Positions 17,977 to 25,195 of a stretch of 30,276 bases of DNA are shown here, one piece after another. Source of the stretch: a virus; IMG/VR virus record IMGVR_UViG_3300044641_002616, positions 1 to 30,276 of that record; one strand, given 5' to 3'. The position numbers were made by a program, and so were the translations under genes. The notes under the pieces were generated by a model. It had not been told where the DNA came from. It ran no database searches and saw only the letters and a program-made list of their open reading frames with translations. Position 1 is the first letter of the stretch. Each line of letters starts with the position of its first letter.

Positions 17977-18459
17977 ATGACATACAAATATAACCCGTTT
18001 ACGGGCACATTTGATGACGCGACAACGGGTCCAGCCGGTCCAGCAGGTACTGTTTCTGTAGCAGGTTCTGGAACAGCCGCAGCCCCTGGAATGTCATTCT
18101 CTGCGGATGTAAATACTGGTTTTTATAACCCCAGTGCTGACGTACTTGGTATCACAACTAATGGAGTTGGCAAGGTAACAGTCGATGATACAGCTGCTCC
18201 ACTTAAGGAAGTGTTTGCTAGTGTATTTTATCCAGTTGTAACCCAAGTTGATATTGGAACCAATCCAAATCAAGTACCCCTTAATGGATACTTAGGGGCT
18301 TTGGCATTTCAAAATCAAGTCTCATTTCTGCGTAGTGCCAGCACAGCACCAGCAATGAATTTAGACATCAATTTTGAATACGTGTCTGATACTTCCATTA
18401 AAATTCGGATGCGGGGTTCTGATGGGACTGTCCGTTCAACTACCCTTACTTTGGCTTAA
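17977..18459 (+). CDS. Short tail-fibre-like protein with collagen-like linker
   Basis: 160 residues. After YNPFTGTFDD comes a short collagen-like run (GPAGPAG at about 18-25), then GTAAAPGMSFSADVNTGFYN, a pattern found in many phage fibres (A-A-P-x-x-S-F-x-x-D-x-x-T-G-x-Y-x-P). The C-terminal half is a beta-rich domain that may be the exposed tip. It probably forms or caps a second receptor-binding appendage. Placed in a run of accessory tail genes between endolysin and terminase. Confidence 0.65.
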   Translation: MTYKYNPFTGTFDDATTGPAGPAGTVSVAGSGTAAAPGMSFSADVNTGFYNPSADVLGITTNGVGKVTVDDTAAPLKEVFASVFYPVVTQVDIGTNPNQVPLNGYLGALAFQNQVSFLRSASTAPAMNLDINFEYVSDTSIKIRMRGSDGTVRSTTLTLA

Positions 18460-18462
18460 ATT

Positions 18463-19716
18463 ATGACCATTAAGGCACTTTACCCTACAATTAACCCAAC
18501 CCTTAATTTAGACTTTGCCAATACTAAAACTTTAGGTCCACTGGTCACGTTCACCCGCGCCAGCAGCGGCACGTTTGTGGACAGCAACGGGCTGCTACAG
18601 ACGGCGGCTACAGATGTGCCTAGGTTCGACCACAACCCCACGACCGGCGAGAGCCTGGGCCTGCTGGTGGAGGAGCAGAGGACGAATTTGCAACTGAGGA
18701 GTGAGGAGTTTGATAATGCAATCTACAGCAAAACAAGATGCTCTATTTCCATTAACTCTATTGCCGCCCCCAATGGAGCAACTACGGCGGACAAGATAGT
18801 TGAGGATACATCAACTAACAGTCATTTTATGTCGTCTTCGTCGCTTTCATACACAAGCGGACAATCCTACACTCTAAGCATTTTTGCCAAAGCTGGAGAA
18901 CGTAACAGATTTCGATTGCAGTTAGGCGGTGGTGGCACACCGTTCCCAGTAGCTGCTAACCATATAGCAACTTTTGACATTGCCTTAGGCTCTGTCGTAA
19001 GTGCAGGATCTGCATTGGTTGCAAGTATAATCCCGTATGGCAATGGTTGGTATCGCTGCTCTATCACTGCCACGGCGCAGGCAACCGCTAGTGATAGCGT
19101 TTTCCCGGTTGCGCTTGTCTCAAGCGGAACTACCATTAACTACACCGGAGACGGCACCAGCGGCTTATTCATCTGGGGCGCCCAACTAGAAGCCGGAGCC
19201 TTTGCCACCAGCTACATCCCCACCACCACCGCTGCCGCCACCCGCAGCGCGGACGTTGCCAGCATCACGGGCACAAACTTCAGCTCCTGGTACCGGCAGG
19301 ATGAGGGGACGGTGTTTGCGGAGGCCTCTTCGTATATGGGTTCTGCTGCTGTCACTCGCGGCGTTGTTTCTATTGACGGCGCGGCTGGAGACTCTCACCG
19401 CATATTCCGCCAAAGTGACTTACAGCCAGTTATTCAAGCATTTGTAGGCAACGTTGCGCAAGCAGTATTTGGACTTGGCGCAACTTGGAGCACTGCTGCA
19501 TCAAGGCGAATTTCCTATGCTTATGCAGTTAATAATTTTGGCGCAAACGTAGACGGAGGCACGGCGCAGACAGATGTTTCTGGAACATTGCCAACAACTT
19601 CAACATTGAATATCGGCACTATTTCAGGAGGCAACCAGTTTGGAGGCACCATCCGCCGTCTCACCTACTGGCCCCAGCGCCTCCCCAACAGCACCCTCCA
19701 GGCGATCACGCAATGA
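18463..19716 (+). CDS. Phage tail protein with lectin/LamG-like repeats (putative carbohydrate binding)
   Basis: 417 residues. The N-terminus carries the widespread phage motif TFTRASSGTFVDSNGLLQTA, then VPRFDHNPTTGESLGLLVEE with RTNLQLRSEEFDN. The rest is beta-sandwich-like, with two concanavalin/LamG-like segments (about 95-250 and 265-415; WGAQLEAGAFATSYIPTT ends the first). Proteins of this type are fibre or adhesin-like components. Composition is patchy: bases 18541-18700 and 19140-19330 are clearly GC-richer than the DNA between and before them, which suggests recombination in conserved blocks. Its stop overlaps the next start (ATGA). Confidence 0.7.
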   Translation: MTIKALYPTINPTLNLDFANTKTLGPLVTFTRASSGTFVDSNGLLQTAATDVPRFDHNPTTGESLGLLVEEQRTNLQLRSEEFDNAIYSKTRCSISINSIAAPNGATTADKIVEDTSTNSHFMSSSSLSYTSGQSYTLSIFAKAGERNRFRLQLGGGGTPFPVAANHIATFDIALGSVVSAGSALVASIIPYGNGWYRCSITATAQATASDSVFPVALVSSGTTINYTGDGTSGLFIWGAQLEAGAFATSYIPTTTAAATRSADVASITGTNFSSWYRQDEGTVFAEASSYMGSAAVTRGVVSIDGAAGDSHRIFRQSDLQPVIQAFVGNVAQAVFGLGATWSTAASRRISYAYAVNNFGANVDGGTAQTDVSGTLPTTSTLNIGTISGGNQFGGTIRRLTYWPQRLPNSTLQAITQ

Positions 19717-20009
19717 CGCACTACATCCGCTTCCCCGACGAATCCACCGGCATGGCTGCCCTTGATGCTGCTGGCCTTACCACCACCAATGAAGACGGCG
19801 ACACCGTGGTGCTCACCGCCAGCCACACGCACGCCCTGGATGTCATCGGCCCCATTTACACAGGTGGCACCTACGACCCCGACACCGGCGAAGTGCTTAC
19901 CCCACCCGTGCTGCTGAGCGGCTGGCACGTCAACTACATCGGTGAGTTGCCTGAGGAGTGCGACGCCTATGTGGTAAATCCAAAAAATCCTGTTCGAGTA
20001 TTCCTATGA
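19713..20009 (+). CDS. Small accessory tail protein, unknown
   Basis: 98 residues (MTHYIRFPDESTGMAALDAA). It has an acidic, beta-rich sequence with a GWHVNYIGELPEECDAYVV segment near the C-terminus. Such proteins often follow fibre genes of the preceding type in phages, possibly as chaperones or attached tips; that role is inference. Both ends overlap neighbours by 4 bases. GC-rich like the end of the gene before it, with which it probably moves as a unit. Confidence 0.65.
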   Translation: MTHYIRFPDESTGMAALDAAGLTTTNEDGDTVVLTASHTHALDVIGPIYTGGTYDPDTGEVLTPPVLLSGWHVNYIGELPEECDAYVVNPKNPVRVFL

Positions 20010-20233
20010 ATAGAGCCACTGAAGATCAATTTAACGAACTTCACGGCCTCGTCACCAACGAATTGATCGATCGCATCAAAAACGGTGTTGCCACCACCCA
20101 AGATCTTAAGGCCGCCGCCGATTGGTTATCCAAAAACAATATTACTGGCCTTCCGGTAACTGGAAGTCCGCTTGCTTCACTCTTTGAATCACTTGAATTG
20201 GAGATGGAGGATGTCGAACGGGCCATCAGATGA
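20006..20233 (+). CDS. terS: Small terminase / DNA maturase A-like protein (TerS)
   Basis: 75 residues from ATG 20006, which overlaps the previous stop (ATGA). The helix-rich pattern TEDQFNELHGLVTNELIDRI, then ATTQDLKAAADWLSKNNIT, is that of the small terminase subunit of many T7-like phages (E-x-x-x-x-x-L-H-x-x-x-x-x-x-x-x-x-K-x-G followed by L-x-x-A-x-x-x-L-K-x-N-x-I). TerS recognises concatemeric DNA and loads the large subunit. In T7 gene 18 also lies between the fibre/holin genes and the large terminase, though here several small genes separate the two. Confidence 0.7.
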   Translation: MNRATEDQFNELHGLVTNELIDRIKNGVATTQDLKAAADWLSKNNITGLPVTGSPLASLFESLELEMEDVERAIR

Positions 20234-20423
20234 TGACAATCAGGACTTAATTAGGAATATTATAGCAACTGCTGCACTTGGTTTGTTTGGGTGGCACCTT
20301 CTAACCCTTCACAACATTGCTAAGTCCGTTGATGTGCTGGTAAATCGAGCTGATGCAGCAAATCAACGCCTTGAGCGCCTAGAAAATTATGTCTTTGTAG
20401 AAGATGGCGCCCTCAAAAAGTAA
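20211..20423 (+). CDS. Small membrane protein with short coiled coil (spanin or second holin candidate)
   Basis: 70 residues from ATG 20211 (GGAG at 20200-20203 serves as ribosome site); overlaps the TerS gene by 23 bases. It has one membrane segment at about 18-32 (NIIATAALGLFGWHLLTL) and then a heptad-like coil (SVDVLVNRADAANQRLERLE). T7 places the Rz-type spanin gene 18.5 right after gene 18, and this topology (N-terminal helix plus coil) would suit a short i-spanin; a hemolysin XhlA-type lysis helper is an alternative. Confidence 0.55.
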   Translation: MSNGPSDDDNQDLIRNIIATAALGLFGWHLLTLHNIAKSVDVLVNRADAANQRLERLENYVFVEDGALKK

Positions 20424-20670
20424 GTCCGCCAAATATTATGCGGCAAATCCAACGGCAGCAGCCAAAAAAGCTGCCTATCAACGCAAACTAAATAAAAAAC
20501 CCACCGTTAAAAATGCTTCGGAAGAGCGGTGGACAGAGCGGAGACGACGTGGTATTGCCAGCAAAGGCGGTGCCGATCTTTCCCATACAAAAAATGGCCG
20601 CATGGTGCTTGAATCGCCATCCAAAAACCGAGCCAGAAACGGTCACAACGGCAAAAGTACCCGCAAATGA
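20404..20670 (+). CDS. Small basic protein of a family common in cyanophages
   Basis: 88 residues, highly basic (Lys/Arg-rich throughout), starting KSKSAKYYAANPTAAAKKAA and ending with SPSKNRARNGHNGKSTRK. I recall similar proteins (M-A-x-K-S-K-S-A-K-Y-Y/F-x-x-N-P at the start, N-R-A-R-N-G near the end) from many cyanophage genomes, always in the late region; function unknown. Charge suggests binding to nucleic acid, perhaps in packaging. Overlaps the upstream gene by 20 bases and the next by 4. Confidence 0.7.
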   Translation: MAPSKSKSAKYYAANPTAAAKKAAYQRKLNKKPTVKNASEERWTERRRRGIASKGGADLSHTKNGRMVLESPSKNRARNGHNGKSTRK

Positions 20671-20816
20671 ACAAAGGAAACGCCAAGCCTTCCGGCCTCT
20701 ACGCTAACATCAATAAGCGTCGCAAGGCAGGAACCAGTCGCCCAAAAAGCAAAAGCACGGTGTCACCTAAAGCGTATGCCAACATGAAAGCAGGATTCCC
20801 TAAGAAAAAGAAGTAA
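20667..20816 (+). CDS. Small basic protein, 49 residues, GLYANI motif
   Basis: ATG 20667 overlaps the previous stop (ATGA). The sequence starts MNKGNAKPSGLYANINKRRK and ends in a Lys-rich tail (FPKKKK). The S/K-G-L-Y-A-N-I-x-x-K-R motif is familiar from short proteins in many phages and marine viruses, without a known function. Strong positive charge and position beside the terminase genes suggest nucleic-acid contact; this is inference. Confidence 0.65.
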   Translation: MNKGNAKPSGLYANINKRRKAGTSRPKSKSTVSPKAYANMKAGFPKKKK

Positions 20817-20834
20817 ACCACCGAAGTAGGCCTC

Positions 20835-21152
20835 ATGCCTCTCAAAGATCCTTCTGAATACCTTTACTTTCTTAAGGCCATGACCGCAGCCGAAGCTAAG
20901 CGTATGTGGAGAACAGCCATTAAAGAACACTGGAACAACCAGTGTGTCTACTGTGGCTCATCTGAAAACTTAACGCTCGATCATGTCCATCCAAAGGCCC
21001 GAGGTGGTCACGACACTACTCATAATGTTGTGCCCGCCTGCCTAAATTGCAACCAGTCTAAAGGTTCGAACCACTGGTTGTCTTGGTGGGTCGGTCAAGA
21101 CTTCTTTGACCACAAAAACTTCTCCAGGGTTCTGTCCTGGACTACCGGTTAG
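20835..21152 (+). CDS. HNH endonuclease (1)
   Basis: 105 residues. A zinc ribbon Cys37-x2-Cys40 and Cys69-x2-Cys72 frames the HNH core: LTLDHVHPKARGGHDTTHNV contains Asp49-His50 and Asn64 of the beta-beta-alpha-metal fold, and CLNCNQSKGS completes it. HNH genes next to terminase genes are frequent in tailed phages, either as packaging-linked nucleases or as free-standing homing endonucleases; sequence alone does not decide. TAGG about 8 bases upstream of ATG 20835 is a likely ribosome site. It stands between basic small proteins and a virion-type gene. Confidence 0.85.
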   Translation: MPLKDPSEYLYFLKAMTAAEAKRMWRTAIKEHWNNQCVYCGSSENLTLDHVHPKARGGHDTTHNVVPACLNCNQSKGSNHWLSWWVGQDFFDHKNFSRVLSWTTG

Positions 21153-21182
21153 TACTAACTTAATTCTTTTTAGGTAAATCAA

Positions 21183-21746
21183 ATGGCTACTCTTCCCGCA
21201 GGCGGTTCCAGCTACGGCAACATCTCGACGGCTCCTGGTCGTCAGAGCGAGGACGAACTCAAGAACCGGACGCACACCACTGCTAACGTGTCTGGTGGTG
21301 TGACTACAACGACCACCGTTCCCGCTACCTTCGCTACCTCGGCTACAACCGTTGCTGTTAACGGTACTGTTGCCGCCTGTAAGACCGCAATCCGTACTGT
21401 TCGTCGGGCTGATCGTATCCCTTCCTCGAACAACGCAAACAAGACCGGTCGTGTGACCCGCGTTGATGTGGTTCAGGGCCGTATCCTGACCCTTGACACC
21501 CGTGTTGGTGGTTCTCTTTACACCAACGGCACCTATAACGGTGTGGCCCTGACGGGTGGTACAGGTACTGGCGCAACCGCAAACATCGTTGTGTCGGGTG
21601 CTGCTGTCACCAGTGTAACCCTCGTCAGCGGCGGTTCTGGCTACGACGTGGGCGAAATCCTGAGCGCCGCAGCGGCTACCATTGGTGGCACCGGCTCTGG
21701 CTTCTCCATCCGCGTGGCAACCACCACCGGTCCCATCAACGCCTGA
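21183..21746 (+). CDS. Probable abundant virion protein (decoration or fibre type)
   Basis: 187 residues, Thr/Gly/Ala/Val-rich. Residues about 118-183 form a beta domain with NGTYNGVALTGGTGTGATAN, TSVTLVSGGSGYDVGEIL and GGTGSGFSIRVAT, a repeated Gly-rich pattern I know from virion proteins of marine and freshwater phages. The N-terminal part (VPATFATSATTVAVNGTVAA) is another beta segment. Codon use is biased to C-ending codons as strongly as in the major capsid gene and unlike the flanking genes, which points to very high expression. A 30-base AT-rich gap precedes it. Decoration or head-fibre protein is the likely role. Confidence 0.65.
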   Translation: MATLPAGGSSYGNISTAPGRQSEDELKNRTHTTANVSGGVTTTTTVPATFATSATTVAVNGTVAACKTAIRTVRRADRIPSSNNANKTGRVTRVDVVQGRILTLDTRVGGSLYTNGTYNGVALTGGTGTGATANIVVSGAAVTSVTLVSGGSGYDVGEILSAAAATIGGTGSGFSIRVATTTGPINA

Positions 21747-21759
21747 GGTATCCCTTAAG

Positions 21760-22398
21760 ATGGCAAAAGTTACTTCTTCTCGAAATCGCTCCACCCGTTC
21801 GGCTAGCAAGCCCCCAACCACGGGTCAGAATCCTGGCCGAGCCAATCGCCAGTCTATCAGTCAGGCAAAGGTTACCACCTCTCAACAGCGCAGTAACCGC
21901 ATGAAGGCCAGCACTGCAAAGGTTACCTCTGCCTCTAATGGCAAGCCTAGCGGTGCTGGCTCTGCAAAGGTAACGACTGGACAAGGCAAGGCACCTGGCA
22001 CCCTGTCTTCCAGCGCCCAGGCCAAGGCCGAAGCGCGAGGCAAGCAGGCCGTAAAGGATGCTCAGGTTAAGCGCAATGCCCGTTCCGCCATGAAGAACAT
22101 GGAGGGCACGCTGAAGGCTGCTCGTACTGCCCGTAATGTTGCCAGCGCTGTTGCTGGTGCCAGCCGTGGTGGTGCTGCTGCTGCGGGTCTTCAGGCCTAC
22201 AATACTGGCGACTCCACCCTCAAGGCTGCCCTCAAGCGGGGCGACTATAAGCCCAAGCAGGGTCCCACCCAAAAGACCACCACAGGCTCTTTCAACAAGA
22301 AGTCCTTTAATGAGGCATTCAAGGCTGCTCGTAGTTCCGGCGCCAAAGAATTCAGCTGGCGTGGTAAGCGCTACAATACCAAGAAGAAGGGCGAGTGA
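21760..22398 (+). CDS. Basic Lys/Ser/Ala-rich protein with AKVT repeats
   Basis: 212 residues from ATG 21760 (GAGG at the preceding stop is the ribosome site). The first third repeats a short unit: [40 protein letters not shown]. The middle is an Ala/Lys helix ([20 protein letters not shown]), and the C-terminus is compact and basic ([20 protein letters not shown]). It looks like a histone-like or DNA-binding virion protein; the C-terminal F-x-x-A-F-x-x-A-R-x-x-G-x-x-x-F-x-W-x-G-K-x-Y motif is common in small phage proteins. Function not known. Confidence 0.65.
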   Translation: MAKVTSSRNRSTRSASKPPTTGQNPGRANRQSISQAKVTTSQQRSNRMKASTAKVTSASNGKPSGAGSAKVTTGQGKAPGTLSSSAQAKAEARGKQAVKDAQVKRNARSAMKNMEGTLKAARTARNVASAVAGASRGGAAAAGLQAYNTGDSTLKAALKRGDYKPKQGPTQKTTTGSFNKKSFNEAFKAARSSGAKEFSWRGKRYNTKKKGE

Positions 22399-22400
22399 TC

Positions 22401-22535
22401 GTGCCCCTTTCTCGTGGATCTTCAAAGAAGACGGTCTCCAAAAACATCTCCAAGATGGTAAAGGAGGGTCGTCCCCAAAAGCAGGCCATTGCGATTGCCC
22501 TTTCCAAAGCTGGGAAGAGCCAGAAGCGTAAATAG
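22401..22535 (+). CDS. Small basic protein (44 residues) of a widespread phage family
   Basis: Starts with GTG at 22401, two bases after the previous stop. The sequence [20 protein letters not shown] followed by [17 protein letters not shown] matches a family of very short phage proteins with the pattern S-K-x-x-I-x-x-x-x-x-x-G-x-P-x-x-Q-A-x-A-I-A-L (DUF6496-like as I recall). Function unknown; the helical, positively charged fold suggests nucleic-acid binding. Directly followed by a terminator-like hairpin. Confidence 0.65.
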   Translation: MPLSRGSSKKTVSKNISKMVKEGRPQKQAIAIALSKAGKSQKRK

Positions 22536-22543
22536 CCACCATC

Positions 22544-22572
22544 GGGTCCTGTATGCCCCTACAGGGCCCTTT
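22544..22572 (+). terminator. Terminator-like hairpin before the second HNH gene
   Basis: GGGTCCTGTA at 22544-22553 pairs with TACAGGGCCC at 22560-22569 (one T-G wobble) around a 6-base loop; TTT follows at 22570-22572. The T run is short, so termination may be partial. It ends the basic-protein cluster. Confidence 0.6.
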
Positions 22573-22587
22573 CACATATGTTTAGGC

Positions 22588-23091
22588 ATGTTGACACTAT
22601 TACAAGGTCCGGGCCACCTTAGAGCCCATTTACAGCGCCATATTAATGCACCTTCTCAGTGGTACTATCCGTATCATTGCAGTTTTTGTCACGCTCAAGT
22701 TGAATTGTTACTTGCAAACGCTAGAAAACAACAAGGATGTGTTTGTAGAAAAGGCGTAAGGCATGGACAACATGGAACGGTAGAACATGAAATGTGGGAA
22801 AGATCAAAACGCCGGGCCCGGAAGAAAGGGTTTGAGCATACGATCAACTACACAGACATAAACGTACCATCCCACTGCCCATTGCTTGGAATTCCCTTGT
22901 TTCGTAGCGAAGGCAAGGGAGGTTGTGACAACTCTCCATCTTTAGATAGAATTGATTCATCTAAAGGCTACACTCCAGATAACATTTGGGTTATTTCTAA
23001 CAAAGCTAATTCTATTAAATCAAATGCAACCCTTGAAGAACTCGAAGCAATCGCCACAAGATTTAGAGCAAAGATTGAAGGAAAACTTTAG
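22588..23091 (+). CDS. HNH / endonuclease VII-like homing endonuclease (2)
   Basis: 167 residues if started at ATG 22588; the start is uncertain because no good ribosome site is seen. An N-terminal zinc-finger-like group (Cys31-x2-Cys34, Cys51-x-Cys53) is followed by MWERSKRRARKKGFEHTINY and then the catalytic block SPSLDRIDSSKGYTPDNIWV with ISNKANSIKSNATLEELE, typical of phage HNH nucleases that carry an L-D-R-I-D-x-x-x-G-Y-x-x-x-N motif. The gene is AT-richer than its neighbours and ends inside the 5' end of the large terminase frame, as expected of a mobile homing endonuclease. It may also act in packaging. Confidence 0.75.
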   Translation: MLTLLQGPGHLRAHLQRHINAPSQWYYPYHCSFCHAQVELLLANARKQQGCVCRKGVRHGQHGTVEHEMWERSKRRARKKGFEHTINYTDINVPSHCPLLGIPLFRSEGKGGCDNSPSLDRIDSSKGYTPDNIWVISNKANSIKSNATLEELEAIATRFRAKIEGKL

Positions 23092-24784
23092 TATATTCTT
23101 AAAGTTGGTCTGGAAATCATTAGATCTTCCAACTCCTACCCGTGCTCAATTGGCAATGGCGCGTTATCTCCAATACGGAGGTAAGCGCATACAGTTGCAA
23201 TGCTTTAGAGGTTTGGGTAAGAGCTGGGTTACGGCTGCGTTTGTGTTGTGGAACTTGTTCTGCGATAGGGACAAAAAGATTATGGTGGTGTCGGCCAGCA
23301 AGCAACGTGCCGATGACTTCTCGATATTCTGTCAAAAGGTCATCATTGACGTGGCGTGGCTTAACCACCTGGCTCCACAAGACGATGATCAACGGTGGTC
23401 ACGAGTATCCTTCGATGTTGCTGGTGCAAAACCGGCCCAAAGCCCTTCCGTAAAAAGCGTTGGGGTGACCGGACAACTCACTGGTTCTCGTGCCGATATT
23501 CTGATCGCCGACGATATTGAAACTCCCTCAAATTCAGCAACAGATATGATGAGGGAGAAACTCCTTCAACTGGTTACTGAGTTTGAATCGGTGTTGACAC
23601 CCAAAAAAGATAGCCGCATTATCTTTCTTGGGACGCCTCAATCTTGCTTTACCATTTATGGTTCACTTAGGGAACGTGGATATGTTCCAATGGTGTGGCC
23701 TGCCCGGTATCCAAAAGAACTGACTGGATATGAAGATATTCTTGCTAAGGAACTTCAAGCTGACATTGAAGAGCATGGCCTTGAACACTTAGCTTGGAAA
23801 CCAACTGACACTCGCTTTTCAGAAATTAACCTTCTTGAGCGGGAACAGTCAATGTCTCGGAGCAACTTTATGCTCCAGTTCATGCTGTCAACCAGCCTGA
23901 GTGACGCCCTCAAGTTTCCCCTAAAGCTGTCGGACTTTTCGGTTCTGCCGCTGGATTCCCAAAAGGGACCATCGGATGTGATCTGGGGTTCTGACAAGGA
24001 GACCCTTCTCGATCTTCCCGCCGTTGCCCTTCCTGGTGATCGGTGGCATAGGCCAAAGGCTGTCTCAGAATACATCCCCTGGAACGACACCATCACGGCG
24101 GTGGACCCCTCCGGTAGAGGCAAGGACGAAACCGTCTCCATCATCCTGTCACAGATCAACGGCTACCTCTTCATCCGAGACATCTTTGCCACACAGGATG
24201 GGTACTCGGATGCTACCCTAAGGGAGATCCTTAGACGCAGCCGCCAATACGGCAGTAAGATGTGTCTCATCGAATCCAACTTTGGTGACGGGGCGGTGAT
24301 GGAGTTGATGAAGAAACACGCCCAAGAAATGAAGGTTGGGATGGCGTTTGAGGAGTCACGCGCCACCACAAGAAAGGAAGACCGCATCATCGATACCCTG
24401 GAGCCGGTCCTTAATCAGCATCGACTGATCATTGACCAACGCCTCATCGATTGGGACTACCGCAGCAACCCAGAGCAGGCACCCGAAGAGCGCCTTCCCA
24501 GGATGTTGATGTACCAGCTGACCCGCATGTGTCGGGAGAAGGGGGCAGTCCGCCACGACGACAGGATTGACGCACTTGCCCTTGGGGTTAAACATTTTCA
24601 GGATGTCCTTGCTATCTCCGCAAAGGAGGCCCATATCCAAAACAAACGACACGAATGGAACGCCATGATCGACGCCTTTCTGGAGCAGCCGACCCTTGCT
24701 ACCGACATGCTCGTTGCCGGAAAGAGCTTTTCGGACCTTTCGGAGGGAAACATCGTTGACGGGAACGTTTATTCCTGGATTTAA
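23075..24784 (+). CDS. terL: Large terminase subunit (T7 gp19-like packaging ATPase/nuclease)
   Basis: 569 residues if started at TTG 23075 (T7 gp19 has 586). Homology to gp19 already begins at NFSIFLKLVWKSLDLPTPT, upstream of the first ATG (23156), so TTG 23075 or an earlier ATG inside the HNH gene (23024 or 22952) must be used. ATPase: FRGLGKSW (Walker A, Lys49) and ADILIADDIE (Walker B, Asp146-Asp147-Glu149), with SPSVKSVGVTGQLTGSRAD between them as in T7. Nuclease: VDPSGRGKDE (Asp344), ESNFGDG and DDRIDALALG (Asp499). It cuts concatemers and pumps DNA into the procapsid. Confidence 0.93.
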   Translation: MKENFSIFLKLVWKSLDLPTPTRAQLAMARYLQYGGKRIQLQCFRGLGKSWVTAAFVLWNLFCDRDKKIMVVSASKQRADDFSIFCQKVIIDVAWLNHLAPQDDDQRWSRVSFDVAGAKPAQSPSVKSVGVTGQLTGSRADILIADDIETPSNSATDMMREKLLQLVTEFESVLTPKKDSRIIFLGTPQSCFTIYGSLRERGYVPMVWPARYPKELTGYEDILAKELQADIEEHGLEHLAWKPTDTRFSEINLLEREQSMSRSNFMLQFMLSTSLSDALKFPLKLSDFSVLPLDSQKGPSDVIWGSDKETLLDLPAVALPGDRWHRPKAVSEYIPWNDTITAVDPSGRGKDETVSIILSQINGYLFIRDIFATQDGYSDATLREILRRSRQYGSKMCLIESNFGDGAVMELMKKHAQEMKVGMAFEESRATTRKEDRIIDTLEPVLNQHRLIIDQRLIDWDYRSNPEQAPEERLPRMLMYQLTRMCREKGAVRHDDRIDALALGVKHFQDVLAISAKEAHIQNKRHEWNAMIDAFLEQPTLATDMLVAGKSFSDLSEGNIVDGNVYSWI

Positions 24785-24925
24785 AAAGGAGACACCCACT
24801 CAAAAAAGACCACCAATCCACCACGATTCACCCCGATTTCCAAAAAAGGTGCTTGCTTCTAGGGGGGAAAGAGGGGGGTACCTCTGAGGAAGCCGCGACA
24901 GCGGCGCCCCGAAGACCAAGGAAGA

Positions 24926-24938
24926 CCCCCGAAGGGGG
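24926..24938 (+). repeat. GC hairpin with GAA loop
   Basis: CCCCC pairs with GGGGG around GAA, a very stable small hairpin. No T run follows, so a terminator is only possible. Downstream is a C-rich stretch that could compete for the G run. Confidence 0.45.
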
Positions 24939-25010
24939 ACTGACGCGGAGCAGACCCCCACCCCAACCCCCATTACTGTCCATTGTATTTATAGTTGAAC
25001 ACTATGACTA

Positions 25011-25076
25011 GACTCAGCAGAACAAGAGTCTCCGGAGCGGAGCGGAGGAGAGTCGCAGTTCTTCGGACACTGAGTC
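25011..25076 (+). repeat. Long imperfect inverted repeat
   Basis: Nested arms pair: GACTCAG 25011-25017 with CTGAGTC 25070-25076, AGAAC 25019-25023 with GTTCT 25058-25062, and TCTCC 25029-25033 with GGAGA 25047-25051. The centre repeats GGAGC/GGAGG units. It could fold in RNA or be a protein-binding site at the genome end. Confidence 0.5.
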
Positions 25077-25092
25077 GCAATCATAGTTGAGC

Positions 25093-25098
25093 TATAAT
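25093..25098 (+). promoter_or_regulatory. Possible sigma70 -10 box upstream of thyX
   Basis: A perfect TATAAT lies 119 bases before the thyX start. No good -35 box is found at the right distance; an ATAGTTGA motif overlaps just upstream and also occurs at 24991-24998. Weak on its own, but the position between terminase and the next transcription unit fits a host-polymerase promoter. Confidence 0.3.
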
Positions 25099-25147
25099 AG
25101 CCCCACCGTCCCCCAACAGTAGCAACAGCAGCAATAACAACTATAAC

Positions 25148-25195
25148 AGTCATAATAGTCATAGTAGTGGTAATAGTCATAATAGTCATAGTAGT
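25148..25195 (+). repeat. Direct repeat of 21 bases in a triplet-like low-complexity tract
   Basis: Two identical 21-base copies, at 25148-25168 and 25175-25195, each begin AGTCATAATAG and end CATAGTAGT. They sit in a longer tract of ATA/GTA/GTC triplets from about 25110. The tract ends 20 bases before thyX. Confidence 0.8.

Noticed and set aside
22591-22619. Perfect TTGACA -35 box inside the start of the second HNH gene
   Set aside because: No -10 box is present at 16-18 bases downstream.
25148-25195. Direct repeats as a possible CRISPR array
   Set aside because: Only two copies with a 6-base gap in a low-complexity tract; no spacers and no cas genes.
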